NCBI GenBank assembly: GCA_032433765.1 | Contig: JAVIAB010000046.1 | Location: 66,865,681 to 66,929,680, forward strand | Direction of reading: 5' to 3' | Length of the DNA: 64,000 nucleotides | DNA from: Megaustenia siamemsis | Lineage: Eukaryota > Mollusca > Gastropoda > Stylommatophora > Ariophantidae | Part shown: in pieces, positions 10,527 through 22,440 of the stretch | How the letters are laid out: every line of letters begins with the position of its first letter | Numbering within the stretch: the first letter of the stretch is position 1 | Translations under genes and position numbers: made by a program | Notes under the pieces: generated by a model | What the model was told of the DNA's origin: nothing | The model's input: the letters and a program-made list of their open reading frames with translations, nothing else | Databases searched by the model: none

Positions 10527-12645
10527 GATGTCACAGTACAACAGTGTGCATGTGTCTGGATGTCAGAGTACAACAATGTGTATGTGTCTGGATGTCACAG
10601 TACAACAATGTGTATGTGTCTGGATGTCACAGTACAACAGTGTGTATGTGTCTGGATGTCACAGTACAACAATGTGTATGTGTCTGGATGTCACAGTACA
10701 ACAGTGTGTATGTATCTGGATGTCACAGTACAACAATGTGTATGTGCCTGGATGTCACAGTACAACAGTGTGTATGTGTCTGGATGTCACAGTACAACAA
10801 TGTGTATGTGTCTGGATGTCACAGTACAACAGTGTGTATGTGTCTGGATGTCACAGTACAACAGTGTGTATGTGTCTGGATGTCACAGTACAACAGTGTG
10901 TATGTGTCTGGATGTCACAGTACAACAGTGTGTATGTGTCTGAATGTCACAGTACAACAATGTGTATGTGCCTGGATGTTACAGTACAACAATGTGTATG
11001 TGCCTGGATGTCACAGTACAACAATGTGTATGTGCCTGGATGTCACAGTACAACAATGTGTATGTGTCTGGATGTCACAGTACAACAATGTGTATGTGTC
11101 TGGATGTCACAGTACAACAATGTGTATGTGTCTGGATGTCACAGTACAACAGTGTGTATGTGTCTGAATGTCACAGTACAACAATGTGTATGTGTCTGGA
11201 TGTCACAGTACAACAATGTGTATGTGTCTGGATGTCACAGTACAACAATGTGTATGTGCCTGGATGTCACAGTACAACAATGTGTATGTGTCTGGATGTT
11301 ACAGTACAACAATGTGTATGTGCCTGGATGTCACAGTACAACAATGTGTATGTGCCTGGATGTCACAGTACAACAATGTGTATGTGCCTGGATGTCACAG
11401 TACAACAATGTGTATGTGCCTGGATGTCACAGTACAACAATGTGTATGTGCCTGGATGTCACAGTACAACAGTGTGTATGTGCCTGGATGTCACAGTACA
11501 ACAATGTGTATGTGTCTGGATGTCACAGTACAACAGTGTGTATGTGTCTGGATGTCACAGTACAACAATGTGTATGTGTCTGGATGTCACAGTACAACAG
11601 TGTGTATGTATCTGGATGTCACAGTACAACAATGTGTATGTGCCTGGATGTCACAGTACAACAATGTGTATGTGTCTGGATGTCACAGTACAACAATGTG
11701 TATGTGTCTGGATGTCACAGTACAACAGTGTGTATGTGTCTGGATGTCACAGTACAACAGTGTGTATGTGTCTGGATGTCACAGTACAACAGTGTGTATG
11801 TGTCTGGATGTCACAGTACAACAGTGTGTATGTGTCTGAATGTCACAGTACAACAATGTGTATGTGCCTGGATGTTACAGTACAACAATGTGTATGTGCC
11901 TGGATGTCACAGTACAACAATGTGTATGTGCCTGGATGTCACAGTACAACAATGTGTATGTGTCTGGATGTCACAGTACAACAATGTGTATGTGTCTGGA
12001 TGTCACAGTACAACAATGTGTATGTGTCTGGATGTCACAGTACAACAGTGTGTATGTGTCTGAATGTCACAGTACAACAATGTGTATGTGTCTGGATGTC
12101 ACAGTACAACAATGTGTATGTGTCTGGATGTCACAGTACAACAATGTGTATGTGCCTGGATGTCACAGTACAACAATGTGTATGTGTCTGGATGTTACAG
12201 TACAACAATGTGTATGTGCCTGGATGTCACAGTACAACAATGTGTATGTGCCTGGATGTCACAGTACAACAATGTGTATGTGCCTGGATGTCACAGTACA
12301 ACAATGTGTATGTGCCTGGATGTCACAGTACAACAATGTGTATGTGCCTGGATGTCACAGTACAACAGTGTGTATGTGCCTGGATGTCACAGTACAACAA
12401 TGTGTATGTGCCTGGATGTCACAGTACAACAATGTGTATGTGCCTGGATGTCACAGTACAACAATGTGTATGTGTCTGGATGTTACAGTACAACAATGTG
12501 TATGTGTCAGGATGTCACAGTACAACAATGTGTATGTGCCTGGATGTCACAGTACAACAATGTGTATGTGCCTGGATGTCACAGTACAACAATGTGTATG
12601 TGTCTGGATGTCACAGTACAACAATGTGTATGCGCTTGGATGTTA
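10527..12645. repeat. 32-bp minisatellite with an 896-bp higher-order repeat
   Basis: About 66 units of 32 bp with core GGATGTCACAGTACAACA followed by GTGTATGTG. Variant order repeats with a shift of 896 bp (28 units): the pattern at about 10944-11750 recurs at about 11840-12650. This indicates a recent large internal duplication. The frames of more than 500 codons here are artefacts. Confidence 0.95.
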
Positions 12646-12659
12646 TGGGTTTAACAACG

Positions 12660-13128
12660 TAGTGTGTATGTACAAAGTGTTGTAAAATGTACTTCTGTCG
12701 ACAGGTTATACAAGAGATAAGTGTACAAAGTACTATAAAACGTACTTCTGTCGACAGGTTATACAAGAGATAAGTGTACAAAGTACTGTAAAATGTACTT
12801 CTGTCGACAGGTTATACAAGAGATAAGTGTACAAAGTACTATAAAACGTACTTCTGTCGACAGGTTATACAAGATATAAGTGTACAAAGTGTTGTAAAAT
12901 GTAATGATGTCCACAAGTTATACAAGAGATAAGCGTACAAAGTGCTGTAAAATGTACTTCTGTCGACAGGTTATACAAGAGATAAGTGTACAAAGTACTA
13001 TAAAACGTACTTCTGTCGACAGGTTATACAAGAGATAAGTGTACAAAGTACTGTAAAATGTACTTCTGTCGACAGGTTATATAAGAGATAAGTGTACAAA
13101 GTACTGTAAAACGTACTTCTGTCGACAG
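12660..13128 (+). repeat. 53-bp array built from the exon A 3' splice site, about 9 copies
   Basis: Each unit contains CTTCTGTCGACAG followed by GTTATACAA, which are the last intron bases and the first nine exon bases of the exon at 13129. The last unit is the acceptor actually joined to coding sequence. Earlier units continue GAGATAA, so a decoy acceptor used in the gene's phase would read AG|G TTA TAC AAG AGA TAA and stop. The array thus multiplies a splice site but poisons each extra copy. Confidence 0.85.
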
Positions 13129-13233
13129 GTTATACAACTGTAGCTGCCAGCCAGCGGTCCACGATAACTGTACAGTCAACCAGAACTCCAGTAGCGGGAA
13201 TCAAACATCCAACGTGACGGGCGAAGCTGGCAG
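13129..13233 (+). CDS. Host gene exon A (first copy)
   Basis: This 105-nt exon sits between the acceptor GTCGACAG and the donor GTACGTAT. It enters in phase 2 and leaves in phase 2, so it can be skipped or repeated without a frameshift. It encodes LYNCSCQPAVHDNC followed by a Ser/Asn/Thr-rich stretch with several N-X-S/T glycosylation sequons (NCT, NSS, NQT, NVT). The LYNCSC start resembles the cysteine pairs of GDNF-receptor-like domains, but the match is short and I give it little weight. A second copy at 27215-27319 differs by one synonymous base (ACA/ACC), which shows purifying selection or recent duplication. Too short and too split for gene finders; supported by phase, splice consensus and duplication. 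Confidence 0.65.
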
Positions 13234-13300
13234 GTACGTATAGAAGTGTTTGTCCAACGTGACGGCCTATACTGGCAGGTACGTATAGAAGTGTTTGTTC
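13208..13300 (+). repeat. Two-copy duplication of the exon A 5' splice site
   Basis: The segment TCCAACGTGACGG...GGCAG|GTACGTATAG at the exon end is repeated once more, 47-48 bp downstream. This gives two consecutive donors. The same block is expanded to about 17 copies after the second exon A (27294-28070). Reading past the true donor gives GG TAC GTA TAG, an immediate in-frame stop. Confidence 0.8.
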
Positions 13301-13524
13301 AAACGACCGACTAGTTCTGTATGGAATATCCACACATATCGGAAACGGATCCATGGTATGTGGAACAGTGCCCGCTTCTGTCTCGAGTATCTCAACCCGA
13401 TAGGGTTGGACCACTTACACCTTGCAAAATTGGCTGCCAAAGTTCCGTGTACACTGCGCGGCCACACTTTCATTATATGGTTGTCGCGCACATCAAACTA
13501 GTGCCGCTAATTTTACATTTACAA
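13301..13524 (+). other. Intron sequence duplicated at 28071-28140
   Basis: The stretch with CTAGTTCTGTATGGAATA, TATCGG and CGGATCCATGGTATGTGGAA matches 28074-28130 with few changes. This shows that exon A was duplicated together with its downstream intron. The rest to 13524 is unique, with no coding signal. Confidence 0.6.
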
Positions 13525-13815
13525 CATGCGATGCGAAAAAACTGGGAATAAATACTGCCATAGAGTACATAAAGAAACAACAGATAAAATAGTTTGGCCA
13601 CGAGACAACGCAGAAAGATCAAAACACAACACAACGAGCCTTCAATAAACGTTGCGAGAAAACCAGACCCAAGGGTCGACCTTTAAAAAGATGGATTGAT
13701 GCAATATTAGAAACGCTAGGAAACATAACAGCAGGAGAGACCAAAAGAAGAGCAAAAGACCGCAAATTATATCTCCCCTCGACGCTGGAGGCAAATGAGG
13801 AAGGAAAGAAGAAGA
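13525..13815 (+). pseudogene. RTE-like retrotransposon 3' end, second copy
   Basis: This matches the end of the fragment at 7785-8456 (AAAGAAACAACAGATAAAAT, TTTGGCCACGAGACAACGCA, TATCTCCCCTCGACGCTGG). It carries stops and indels and is 5'-truncated to about 290 bp. It ends AGGCAAATGAGGAAGGAAAG followed by GAAGAAG, the family's 3' tail. Confidence 0.75.
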
Positions 13816-13855
13816 AGTTGGTTTTTTTCCCTCAATGTTTTGTCACCGACGATAG

Positions 13856-16440
13856 TCCTACAAGCAAAGACACGCCTCCTGTATTGAGCAATGTCCTACA
13901 AGCAAAGACACGCCTCATGTATTGAGCAATGTCCTACAAGCAAAGACACGCCTCCTGTATTGAGCAATGTCCTACAAGCAAAGACACGCCTCATGTATTG
14001 AGCAATGTCCTACAAGCAAAGACACGCCTCATGTATTGAGCAATGTCCTACAAGCAAAGACACGCCTCATGTATTGAGCAATGTCCTACAACCAAAGACA
14101 CGCCTCCTGTATTGAGCAATGTCCTACAAGCAAAGACACGCCTCATGTATTGAGCAATGTCCTACAAGCAAAGACACGCCTCATGTATTGAGCAATGTCC
14201 TACAAGCAAAGACACGCCTCATGTATTGAGCAATGTCCTACAAGCAAAGACACGCCTCCTGTATTGAGCAATGTCCTACAAGCAAAGACACGCCTCATGT
14301 ATTGAGCAATGTCCTACAAGCAAAGACACGCCTCATGTATTGAGCAATGTCCTACAACCAAAGACACGCCTCCTGTATTGAGCAATGTCCTACAAGCAAA
14401 GACACGCCTCCTGTATTGAGCAATGTCCTACAAGCAAAGACACGCCTCCTGTATTGAGCAATGTCCTACAAGCAAAGACACGCCTCCTGTATTGAGCAAT
14501 GTCCTACAAGCAAAGACACGTCTCCTGTATTGAGCAATGTCCTACAAGCAAAGACACGTCTCCTGTATTGAGCAATGTCCTACAAGCTAAGACACGCCTC
14601 ATGTATTAAGCAATGTCATACAAGCAAAGTCACGCCTCCTGTATTGAGCAATGTCCTACAAGCAAAGACACGCCTCCTGTATTGGGCAATGTCCTACAAG
14701 CAAAGACACGCCTCCTGTATTGAGCAATGTCCTACAAGCAAAGACACGCCTCATGTATTGAGCAATGTCCTACAAGCTAAGACACGCCTCCTGTATTGTG
14801 CAATGTCCTACAAGCAAAGACACGCCTCCTGTATTGAGCAATGTCCTACAAGCTAAGACACGCCTCCTGTATTGAGCAATGTCCTACAAGCAAAGTCACG
14901 CCTCCTGTATTGAGCAATGTCCTACAAGCTAAGACACGCCTCCTGTATTGAGCAATGTCCTACAAGCAAAGACACGCCTCTTGTATTGGGCAATGTCCTA
15001 CAAGCAAAGACACGCCTCCTGTATTGAGCAATGTCCTACAAGCAAAGACACGCCTCATGTATTGAGCAATGTCCTACAAGCTAAGACACGCCTCCTGTAT
15101 TGAGCAATGTCCTACAAGCAAAGACACGCCTCCTGTATTGAGCAATGTCCTACAAGCTAAGACACGCCTCCTGTATTGAGCAATGTCCTACAAGCAAAGA
15201 CACGCCTCCTGTATTGAGCAATGTCCTACAAGCTAAGACACGCCTCCTGTATTGTGCAATGTCCTACAAGCAAAGTCACGCCTCCTGTATTGAGCAATGT
15301 CCTACAAGCTAAGACACGCCTCCTGTATTGAGCAATGTCCTACAAGCTAAGACATGCCTCCTGTATTGAGCAATGTCCTACAAGCTAAGACACGCCTCCT
15401 GTATTGAGCAATGTCCTACAAGCAAAGACACGCCTCCTGTATTGAGCAATGTCCTACAAGCAAAGACACGTCTCCTGTATTGAGCAATGTCCTACAAGCA
15501 AAGACACGTCTCCTGTATTGAGCAATGTCCTACAAGCTAAGACACGCCTCATGTATTAAGCAATGTCATACAAGCAAAGTCACGCCTCCTGTATTGAGCA
15601 ATGTCCTACAAGCAAGACACGCCTCCTGTATTAGGCAATGTCCTACAAGCAAAGACACGCCTCCTGTATTGAGCAATGTCCTACAAGCAAAGACACGCCT
15701 CATGTATTGAGCAATGTCCTACAAGCTAAGACACGCCTCCTGTATTGAGCAATGTCCTACAAGCAAAGACACGCCTCCTGTATTGAGCAATGTCCTACAA
15801 GCTAAGACACGCCTCCTGTATTGAGCAATGTCCTACAAGCAAAGTCACGCCTCCTGTATTGAGCAATGTCCTACAAGCTAAGACACGCCTCCTGTATTGA
15901 GCAATGTCCTACAAGCAAAGACACGCCTCCTGTATTGGGCAATGTCCTACAAGCAAAGACACGCCTCCTGTATTGAGCAATGTCCTACAAGCAAAGACAC
16001 GCCTCATGTATTGAGCAATGTCCTACAAGCTAAGACACGCCTCCTGTATTGAGCAATGTCCTACAAGCAAAGACACGCCTCCTGTATTGAGCAATGTCCT
16101 ACAAGCTAAGACACGCCTCCTGTATTGAGCAATGTCCTACAAGCAAAGTCACGCCTCCTGTATTGAGCAATGTCCTACAAGCTAAGACACGCCTCCTGTA
16201 TTGTGCAATGTCCTACAAGCAAAGTCACGCCTCCTGTATTGAGCAATGTCCTACAAGCTAAGACACGCCTCCTGTATTGAGCAATGTCCTACAAGCTAAG
16301 ACATGCCTCCTGTATTGAGCAATGTCCTACAAGCTAAGACACGCCTCCTGTATTGAGCAATGTCCTACAAGCTAAGACACGCCTCCTGTATTGAGCAATG
16401 TCCTACAAGTTAAGACACGCCTCCTGTATTGAGCAATGTC
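13856..16440. repeat. 38-bp minisatellite with a 950-bp higher-order repeat
   Basis: About 68 units of 38 bp with TACAAGCAAAGACACGCCTC and TGTATTGAGCAATGTCC. Rare variants (CAAGCTAAG, ATTAAGCAATGTCATAC, CATGCCTC) recur 950 bp apart, at 14575 and 15525. This is 25 units and implies a recent block duplication with later small deletions. Confidence 0.95.
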
Positions 16441-16624
16441 CGCTGTTTGCGCCCCGACGCTCTCTTGCGTTGACGATTTGCGCTTCAATCAAACTGACGT
16501 CACCGCATATCCTCTGTACCGAGAGTTGTCTCCGCTGTTTCCAAGAATTGATCACCATATCAGCCTTGGACTGACAGGTTTGATAACTTGATACGTTTTT
16601 ATTTATACATTCAGCTGTACATTG

Positions 16625-17312
16625 ATTGAGTCTCAGTCTGAATAGTAAGAAAACAGAAGTAATGGTCATATTAAAGAAACAATCATCACTATCGTGCAGC
16701 ATTAAAATAAACAGGACAAACCTGAAACAGGCACAACGCGTCAAATACTTAGACACAATAATAATAACATCAGATGGAGTATGCACCATAGAAATAACAA
16801 GTAGAATAGCTCAGGCCAAATAGCATTTCAGAAAATGAAAAACATCTTGTCCATCAAATCTATGTCAATAGAAGTAAGAAAGAGATTTATTGGTGCTATA
16901 TAGAGCCAATTCCGACCTATGGAAGCGAATCATGGACAGTAGACAAACAAATGAAAAAAAACGATTAGAGGCCACAGAGATGGGATTTCTCAGAAGAATG
17001 TTGAAAATTCCCTGGACAGCTAAAAAGACCAACGAGGACATTCTCAATGAGGCCAACACAAAAAGGCAGCTCCTTAAAAAACATCAGAAAGAAACAATCA
17101 ACATTTTTCGGGCACATCATGAGAAGAGGAAAGTTGGAATACTTGGTTACAACTGGCAAAATAAAAGGAAAGAGAGATCGCAAAGAGAGAATATACTAGA
17201 TAGCTTGATGTCATGGCATGGAAAACAGTCAACAACAGAACTGATACGATGTACTGTAGATAGAAGATTGTGGAGGGACATGATCGCCTACGTCAATCGT
17301 TATAGCACATGA
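16625..17312 (+). pseudogene. Second type of RTE-like RT fragment, frameshifted
   Basis: The frame 16626-16823 (NSKKTEVMV, KYLDTIIITSDG, EITSRIAQAK) and the frame 16890-17312 (MDSRQ, KRLEATEMGFLRRMLKIPWT, SWHGKQSTTELIR, DRRLWRDMIAY) are consecutive parts of one RT C-terminus. They are split by frameshifts near 16820-16920. The sequence differs from the 7785 family. The 3' end is ATGATGATGAC followed by a GTT-rich run, as is common for RTE elements. It is inactive. Confidence 0.75.
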
Positions 17313-17334
17313 TGATGACACATTGATACAACAT

Positions 17335-17402
17335 TTGTGTTGTTGTTGTTGTGTTGTTGTTGTGTTGTTGTGTTGTTGTTGTGTTGTTGTTGTGTTGTTG
17401 TA
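17335..17402. repeat. (GTT)n/(GTTGTT)n microsatellite
   Basis: A TTG-rich simple repeat directly after the RTE-like fragment, possibly the expanded 3' tail of that element. Confidence 0.8.
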
Positions 17403-17447
17403 AATAACAATGTTGACCGACCGAATAATCAAAACAAAGAAATTGAA

Positions 17448-17812
17448 ATATAAAGTGTGTACATGCTTAGAATGGCGCTATAACTCGTCGGACTGGCAAG
17501 TGTGTACATGCTTAGAATGGCGCTATAACTCGTCGGACTGGCAAGTGTGTACATGCTTAGAATGGCGCTATAACTTGTCGGACTGGCAAGTGTGTACATG
17601 CTTAGAATGGCGCTATAACTTGTCGGACTGGCAAGTGTGTACATGCTTAGAATGGCGCTATAACTCGTCGGACTTGCAAGTGTGTACATGCTTAGAATGG
17701 CGCTATAACTTGTCGGACTGGCAAGTGTGTACATGCTTAGAATGGCGCTATAACTCGTCGGACTGGCAAGTGTGTACATGCTTAGAATGGCGCTATAACT
17801 CGTCGGACTGGC
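17448..17812. repeat. 45-bp minisatellite, 8 copies
   Basis: Units of 45 bp with GTGTGTACATGCTTAGAATG and CGCTATAACT(C/T)GTCGGACT. Both strands stay open because 45 is a multiple of three; this is not coding. Confidence 0.95.
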
Positions 17813-17815
17813 TCA

Positions 17816-19806
17816 TTGTTGACATCTTCCAAATAATTTGTTGACATCTTCAAAATAATTTGTTGACATCTTCAAAATACTTTGTTGACATCTTCCAAAT
17901 ACTTTGTTGACATCTTCAAAATACATTGTTGACATCTTCCAAATACTTTGTTGACATCTTCAAAATACTTTGTTGACATCTTCAAAATACTTTGTTGACA
18001 TCTTCAAAATACTTTGTTGACATCTTCAAAATACTTTGTTGACATCTTCCAAATACTTTGTTGACATCTTCAAAATACTTTGTTGACATCTTCAAAATAC
18101 TTTGTTGACATCTTCAAAATACTTTGTTGACATCTTCCAAATACTCTGTTGACGTCTTCAAAATACTTTGTTGACATCTTCAAAATACTTTGTTGACATC
18201 TTCAAAATACTCTGTTGACATCTTCAAAATACTTTGTTGACATCTTCAAAATACTTTGTTGACATCTTCAAAATACTTTGTTGACATCTTCAAAATACTT
18301 TGTTGACATCTTCAAAATACTTTGTTGACATCTTTAAAATACTTTGTTGACATCTTTAAAAATACTTTGTTGACATCTTCCAAATACTTTGTTGACATCT
18401 TCCAAATACTTTGTTGACATCTTCCAAATACTTTGTTGACATCTTCAAAATACTTTGTTGACATCTTCAAAATACTTTGTTGACATCTTCAAAATACTTT
18501 GTTGACATCTTCAAAATACTTTGTTGACATCTTCAAAATACTTTGTTGACATCTTCAAAATACTTTGTTGACATCTTTAAAAATACTTTGTTGACATCTT
18601 CCAAATACTTTGTTGACATCTTCCAAATACTTTGTTGACATCTTCAAATACTTTGTTGACATCTTCAAAATACTTTGTTGACATCTTTAAAAATACTTTG
18701 TTGACATCTTCCAAATACTTTGTTGACATCTTCCAAATACTTTGTTGACATCTTCAAAATACTTTGTTGACATCTTCAAAATACTTTGTTGACATCTTCA
18801 AAATACTTTGTTGACATCTTCCAAATACTTTGTTGACATCTTCCAAATACTTTGTTGACATCTTCCAAATACTTTGTTGACATCTTCCAAATACTTTGTT
18901 GACATCTTCAAAATACTTTGTTGACATCTTCAAAATACTTTGTTGACATCTTCAAAATACTTTGTTGACATCTTCAAAATACTTTGTTGACATCTTCAAA
19001 ATACTTTGTTGACATCTTCAAATACTTTGTTGACATCTTCAAAATACTTTGTTGACATCTTCAAAATACTTTGTTGACATCTTCCAAATACTTTGTTGAC
19101 ATCTTCAAAATACTTTGTTGGCATCTTCAAAATACTTTGTTGACATCTTCAAAATACTTTGTTGACATCTTCAAAATACTTTGTTGACATCTTCAAAATA
19201 CTTTGTTGACATCTTCCAAATACTTTGTTGACATCTTCAAAATACTTTGTTGACATCTTCAAAATACTTTGTTGACATCTTCAAAATACTTTGTTGACAT
19301 CTTCCAAATACTTTGTTGACATCTTCCAAATACTTTGTTGACATCTTCCAAATACTTTGTTGACATCTTCAAATACTTTGTTGACATCTTCAAAATACTT
19401 TGTTGACATCTTCAAAATACTTTGTTGACATCTTCAAAATACTTTGTTGACATCTTCAAAATACTTTGTTGACATCTTCAAAATACTTTGTTGACATTTT
19501 CAAAATACTTTGCTGACATCTTCAAAATTTCTTTGTTGACATCTTCAAAATACTTTGTTGACATCTTCAAAATACTTTGTTGACATCTTCAAAATACTTT
19601 GCTGACATCTTCAAAATACTTTGTTGACATCTTCAAAATACTTTGTTGACATCTTCAAAATACTTTGCTGACATCTTCAAAATACTTTGTTGACATCTTG
19701 CAAATACTTTGTTGACATCTTTAAAAATACTTTGTTGACATCTTTAAAAATACTTTGTTGACATCTTTAAAAATACTTTGTTGACATCTTTAAAAATACT
19801 TTGCTG
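17816..19806. repeat. 23-bp minisatellite, about 86 copies
   Basis: Units of 22-24 bp with core TTGTTGACATCTTCAAAATA. The main variants are CTTCCAAATA and CTTTAAAAATA. Blocks of the same variant order recur, which points to unequal exchange. Confidence 0.95.
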
Positions 19807-20359
19807 ACACTGTCAACAACCAGACAAGACATATCCTGTCTATGATACTCTAGTTGCGACTGTACATTAATTATGGGGAAAAATGGTTCTGGAATTTGAA
19901 GATAATTAAATTTGATTAAATTCAAGGAGAAATGAAAGAGGAGAGTATGAAAGCGTCCATTTGAAAAGTCCTTGGTCGGAGCAGTGGGAAGCGAATCTAG
20001 GTCAACAGTACATCGACAACAGCGCATTCATGTGCTGGGACTGATTTAACTATGAATGTGACAAATATAATGTTGTAATGAAATCAAAATGTGCAAGTTG
20101 TAAATCACTTTGTTTTAATTGACAAATGTTGCATGTCGTTACATTTACGCTGTTGCAAGTCACTCATGTCAAGTGTTGGTTGCATTTATTCTCAGAGTTA
20201 AAAATATCTCAAACACTGTTGCATTCACTCACGTTATATACACTCCAATGACAGTCCTGCTGTATTTCCCTACATTTACATTACACACACACATACACAC
20301 ACACACACACAAGCTCCAATGACAGTCCCGTCCTGCTAAGACAAGAAGACATCATTGTA
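19807..20359 (+). other. Unique intron sequence before exon B
   Basis: No coding exon is recognised. The 3' part, from about 20235 (a CA run at about 20283-20310, CTCCAATGACAGTCCCGTCC and TGTATGTGACGTG), matches 49535-49645 upstream of the second exon B. It therefore marks the left part of the duplicated intron-exon block. Confidence 0.6.
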
Positions 20360-20852
20360 TGTGACGTGATGTGGTTGTAATGTCACACGTGCTGTGGTTG
20401 TAATGTCACACGTGCTGTGGTTGTAATGTCACACGTGATGTGGTTGTAATGTCACACGTGCTGTGGTTGTAATGTCACACGTGCTGTGGTTGTAATGTCA
20501 CACGTGATGTGGTTGTAATGTCACACGTGCTGTGGTTGTAATGTCACACGTGCTGTGGTTGTAATGTCACACGTGCTGTGGTTGTAATGTCACACGTGCT
20601 GTGGTTGTAATGTCACACATGTTGTGGTTGTAATGTCACACATGCTGTGGTTGTAATGTCACACGTGCTGTGGTTGTAATGTCACACATGCTGTGGTTGT
20701 AATGTCACACATGTTGTGGTTGTAATGTCACACATGCTGTGGTTGTAATGTCACACGTGCTGTGGTTGTAATGTGACACATGCTGTGGTTGTAATGTGAC
20801 ACATGCTGTGGTTGTAATGTCACACATGCTGTGGTTGTAATGTCACACGTGC
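20360..20852. repeat. 23-bp minisatellite upstream of exon B, about 21 copies
   Basis: Units GTGCTGTGGTTGTAATGTCA plus CAC. The homologous intron before the second exon B (49640-49665) holds only one copy of this unit. The expansion therefore happened after the gene-internal duplication, or was lost in the other copy. Confidence 0.95.
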
Positions 20853-20867
20853 TGTATCCAACAACAG

Positions 20868-20960
20868 GCTGCTCTATGACTGTCAATGTGATGAGACCTG
20901 CAGGTCCTCTAGACCAAACACAACGGCTACAACCCCACAACATGACGAGAGCGTCACGAA
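20868..20960 (+). CDS. Host gene exon B (first copy)
   Basis: This 93-nt exon lies between the acceptor ATCCAACAACAG and the donor GTAAGC, phase 2 in and phase 2 out. It encodes LLYDCQCDETCRSSRPN and then a Thr/Gln-rich tail ending in an ESVT-type sequence. Its start, L-Y-D-C-Q-C, parallels exon A (L-Y-N-C-S-C), suggesting A and B are themselves ancient duplicates. The copy at 49683 shares the acceptor, the LLYDCQC start and a VTR-type end. It keeps frame with exon A copies on either side. No family can be assigned firmly. Confidence 0.65.
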
Positions 20961-21004
20961 GTAAGCTTTACCTGATGTCCACTTGTGTATTCTGTGTTCT
21001 GTGT

Positions 21005-22255
21005 AAGTGTTTCTACCTGATGTCCTCCTTTATATTCTGTGTGTTTCTATCTGATGTCCTCCTGTATATTCTGTGTGTTTCTATCTGATGTCCTCTTGTA
21101 TATTCTGTGTGTTTCTATCTGATGTCCTCTTGTATATTCTGTGTGTTTCTATCTGATGTCCTCTTGTATATTCTGTGTGTTTCTATCTGATGTCCTCCTG
21201 TATATTCTGTGTGTTTCTATCTGATGTCCTCCTGTATATTCTGTGTGTTTCTATCTGATGTCCTCCTGTATATTCTGTGTGTTTCTATCTGATGTCCTCC
21301 TGTATATTCTGTGTGTTTCTATCTGATGTCCTCTTGTATATTCTGTGTGTTTCTACCTGATGTCCTCCTGTATATTCTGTGTGTTTCTATCTGATGTCCT
21401 CTTGTATATTCTGTGTGTTTCTATCTGATGTCCTCCTGTATATTCTGTGTGTTTCTATCTGATGTCCTCTTGTATATTCTGTGTGTTTCTACCTGATGTC
21501 CTCCTGTATATTCTGTGTGTTTCTATCTGATGTCCTCCTGTATATTCTGTGTGTTTCTATCTGATGTCCTCTTGTATATTCTGTGTGTTTCTATCTGATG
21601 TCCTCCTGTATATTCTGTGTGTTTCTATCTGATGTCCTCTTGTATATTCTGTGTGTTTCTACCTGATGTCCTCCTGTATATTCTGTGTGTTTCTATCTGA
21701 TGTCCTCCTGTATATTCTGTGTGTTTCTATCTGATGTCCTCTTGTATATTCTGTGTGTTTCTATCTGATGTCCTCCTGTATATTCTGTGTGTTTCTATCT
21801 GATGTCCTCCTGTATATTCTGTGTGTTTCTATCTGATGTCCTCCTGTATATTCTGTGTGTTTCTATCTGATGTCCTCCTGTATATTCTGTGTGTTTCTAT
21901 CTGATGTCCTCTTGTATATTCTGTGTGTTTCTATCTGATGTCCTCCTGTATATTCTGTGTGTTTCTATCTGATGTCCTCTTGTATATTCTGTGTGTTTCT
22001 ACCTGATGTCCTCCTGTATATTCTGTGTGTTTCTATCTGATGTCCTCCTGTATATTCTGTGTGTTTCTATCTGATGTCCTCCTGTATATTCTGTATAAGT
22101 GTTTCTATCTCTGATGTCCTCCTGTATATTCTGTATAAGTGTTTCTATCTCTGATGTCCTCCTGTATATTCTGTATAAGTGTTTCTATCTCTGATGTCCT
22201 CCTGTATATTCTGTATAAGTGTTTCTATCTGATGTCCTCTTGTATATTCTGTTGA
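21005..22255. repeat. 34-bp minisatellite after exon B, about 37 copies
   Basis: Units GTTTCTATCTGATGTCCTCC and TGTATATTCTGTGT, clearly grown from the start of the intron (GTAAGCTTTACCTGATGTCC and so on). The final copies gain TATAAGT. The second exon B intron has only a single diverged equivalent (49770-49805). Confidence 0.95.
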
Positions 22256-22440
22256 AGTGTTTCTGCTGACAGTTTGGGTTAGACTTGGAGCACTCCGTGA
22301 AGAACGATCACATGAGATGATCAACTTTGCTTTTACTAAGCATGACGTCACAAGAACGTACACGTCACTGACTGGCATGTCGGTTCATGTTTTTGTTTTG
22401 AGAGCGTCACTGCAATAATGAGATTCCCATATCCGATATC
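22256..22440 (+). other. Intron segment shared with 49806-49920
   Basis: Moderately similar to the DNA after the second exon B (GGTTAGACTTGGAG against TTTAGAGCTTGAG; GACGTCACAAGAACGTACACG against GTGTACGTGACGAGG). This marks the right edge of the duplicated block. No gene is seen. Confidence 0.4.

Noticed and set aside
10363..12685. Frames of more than 560 codons encoding Cys/Val/Trp-rich repeats
   Set aside because: Three frames of the same 32-bp tandem unit; pure repeat artefact.
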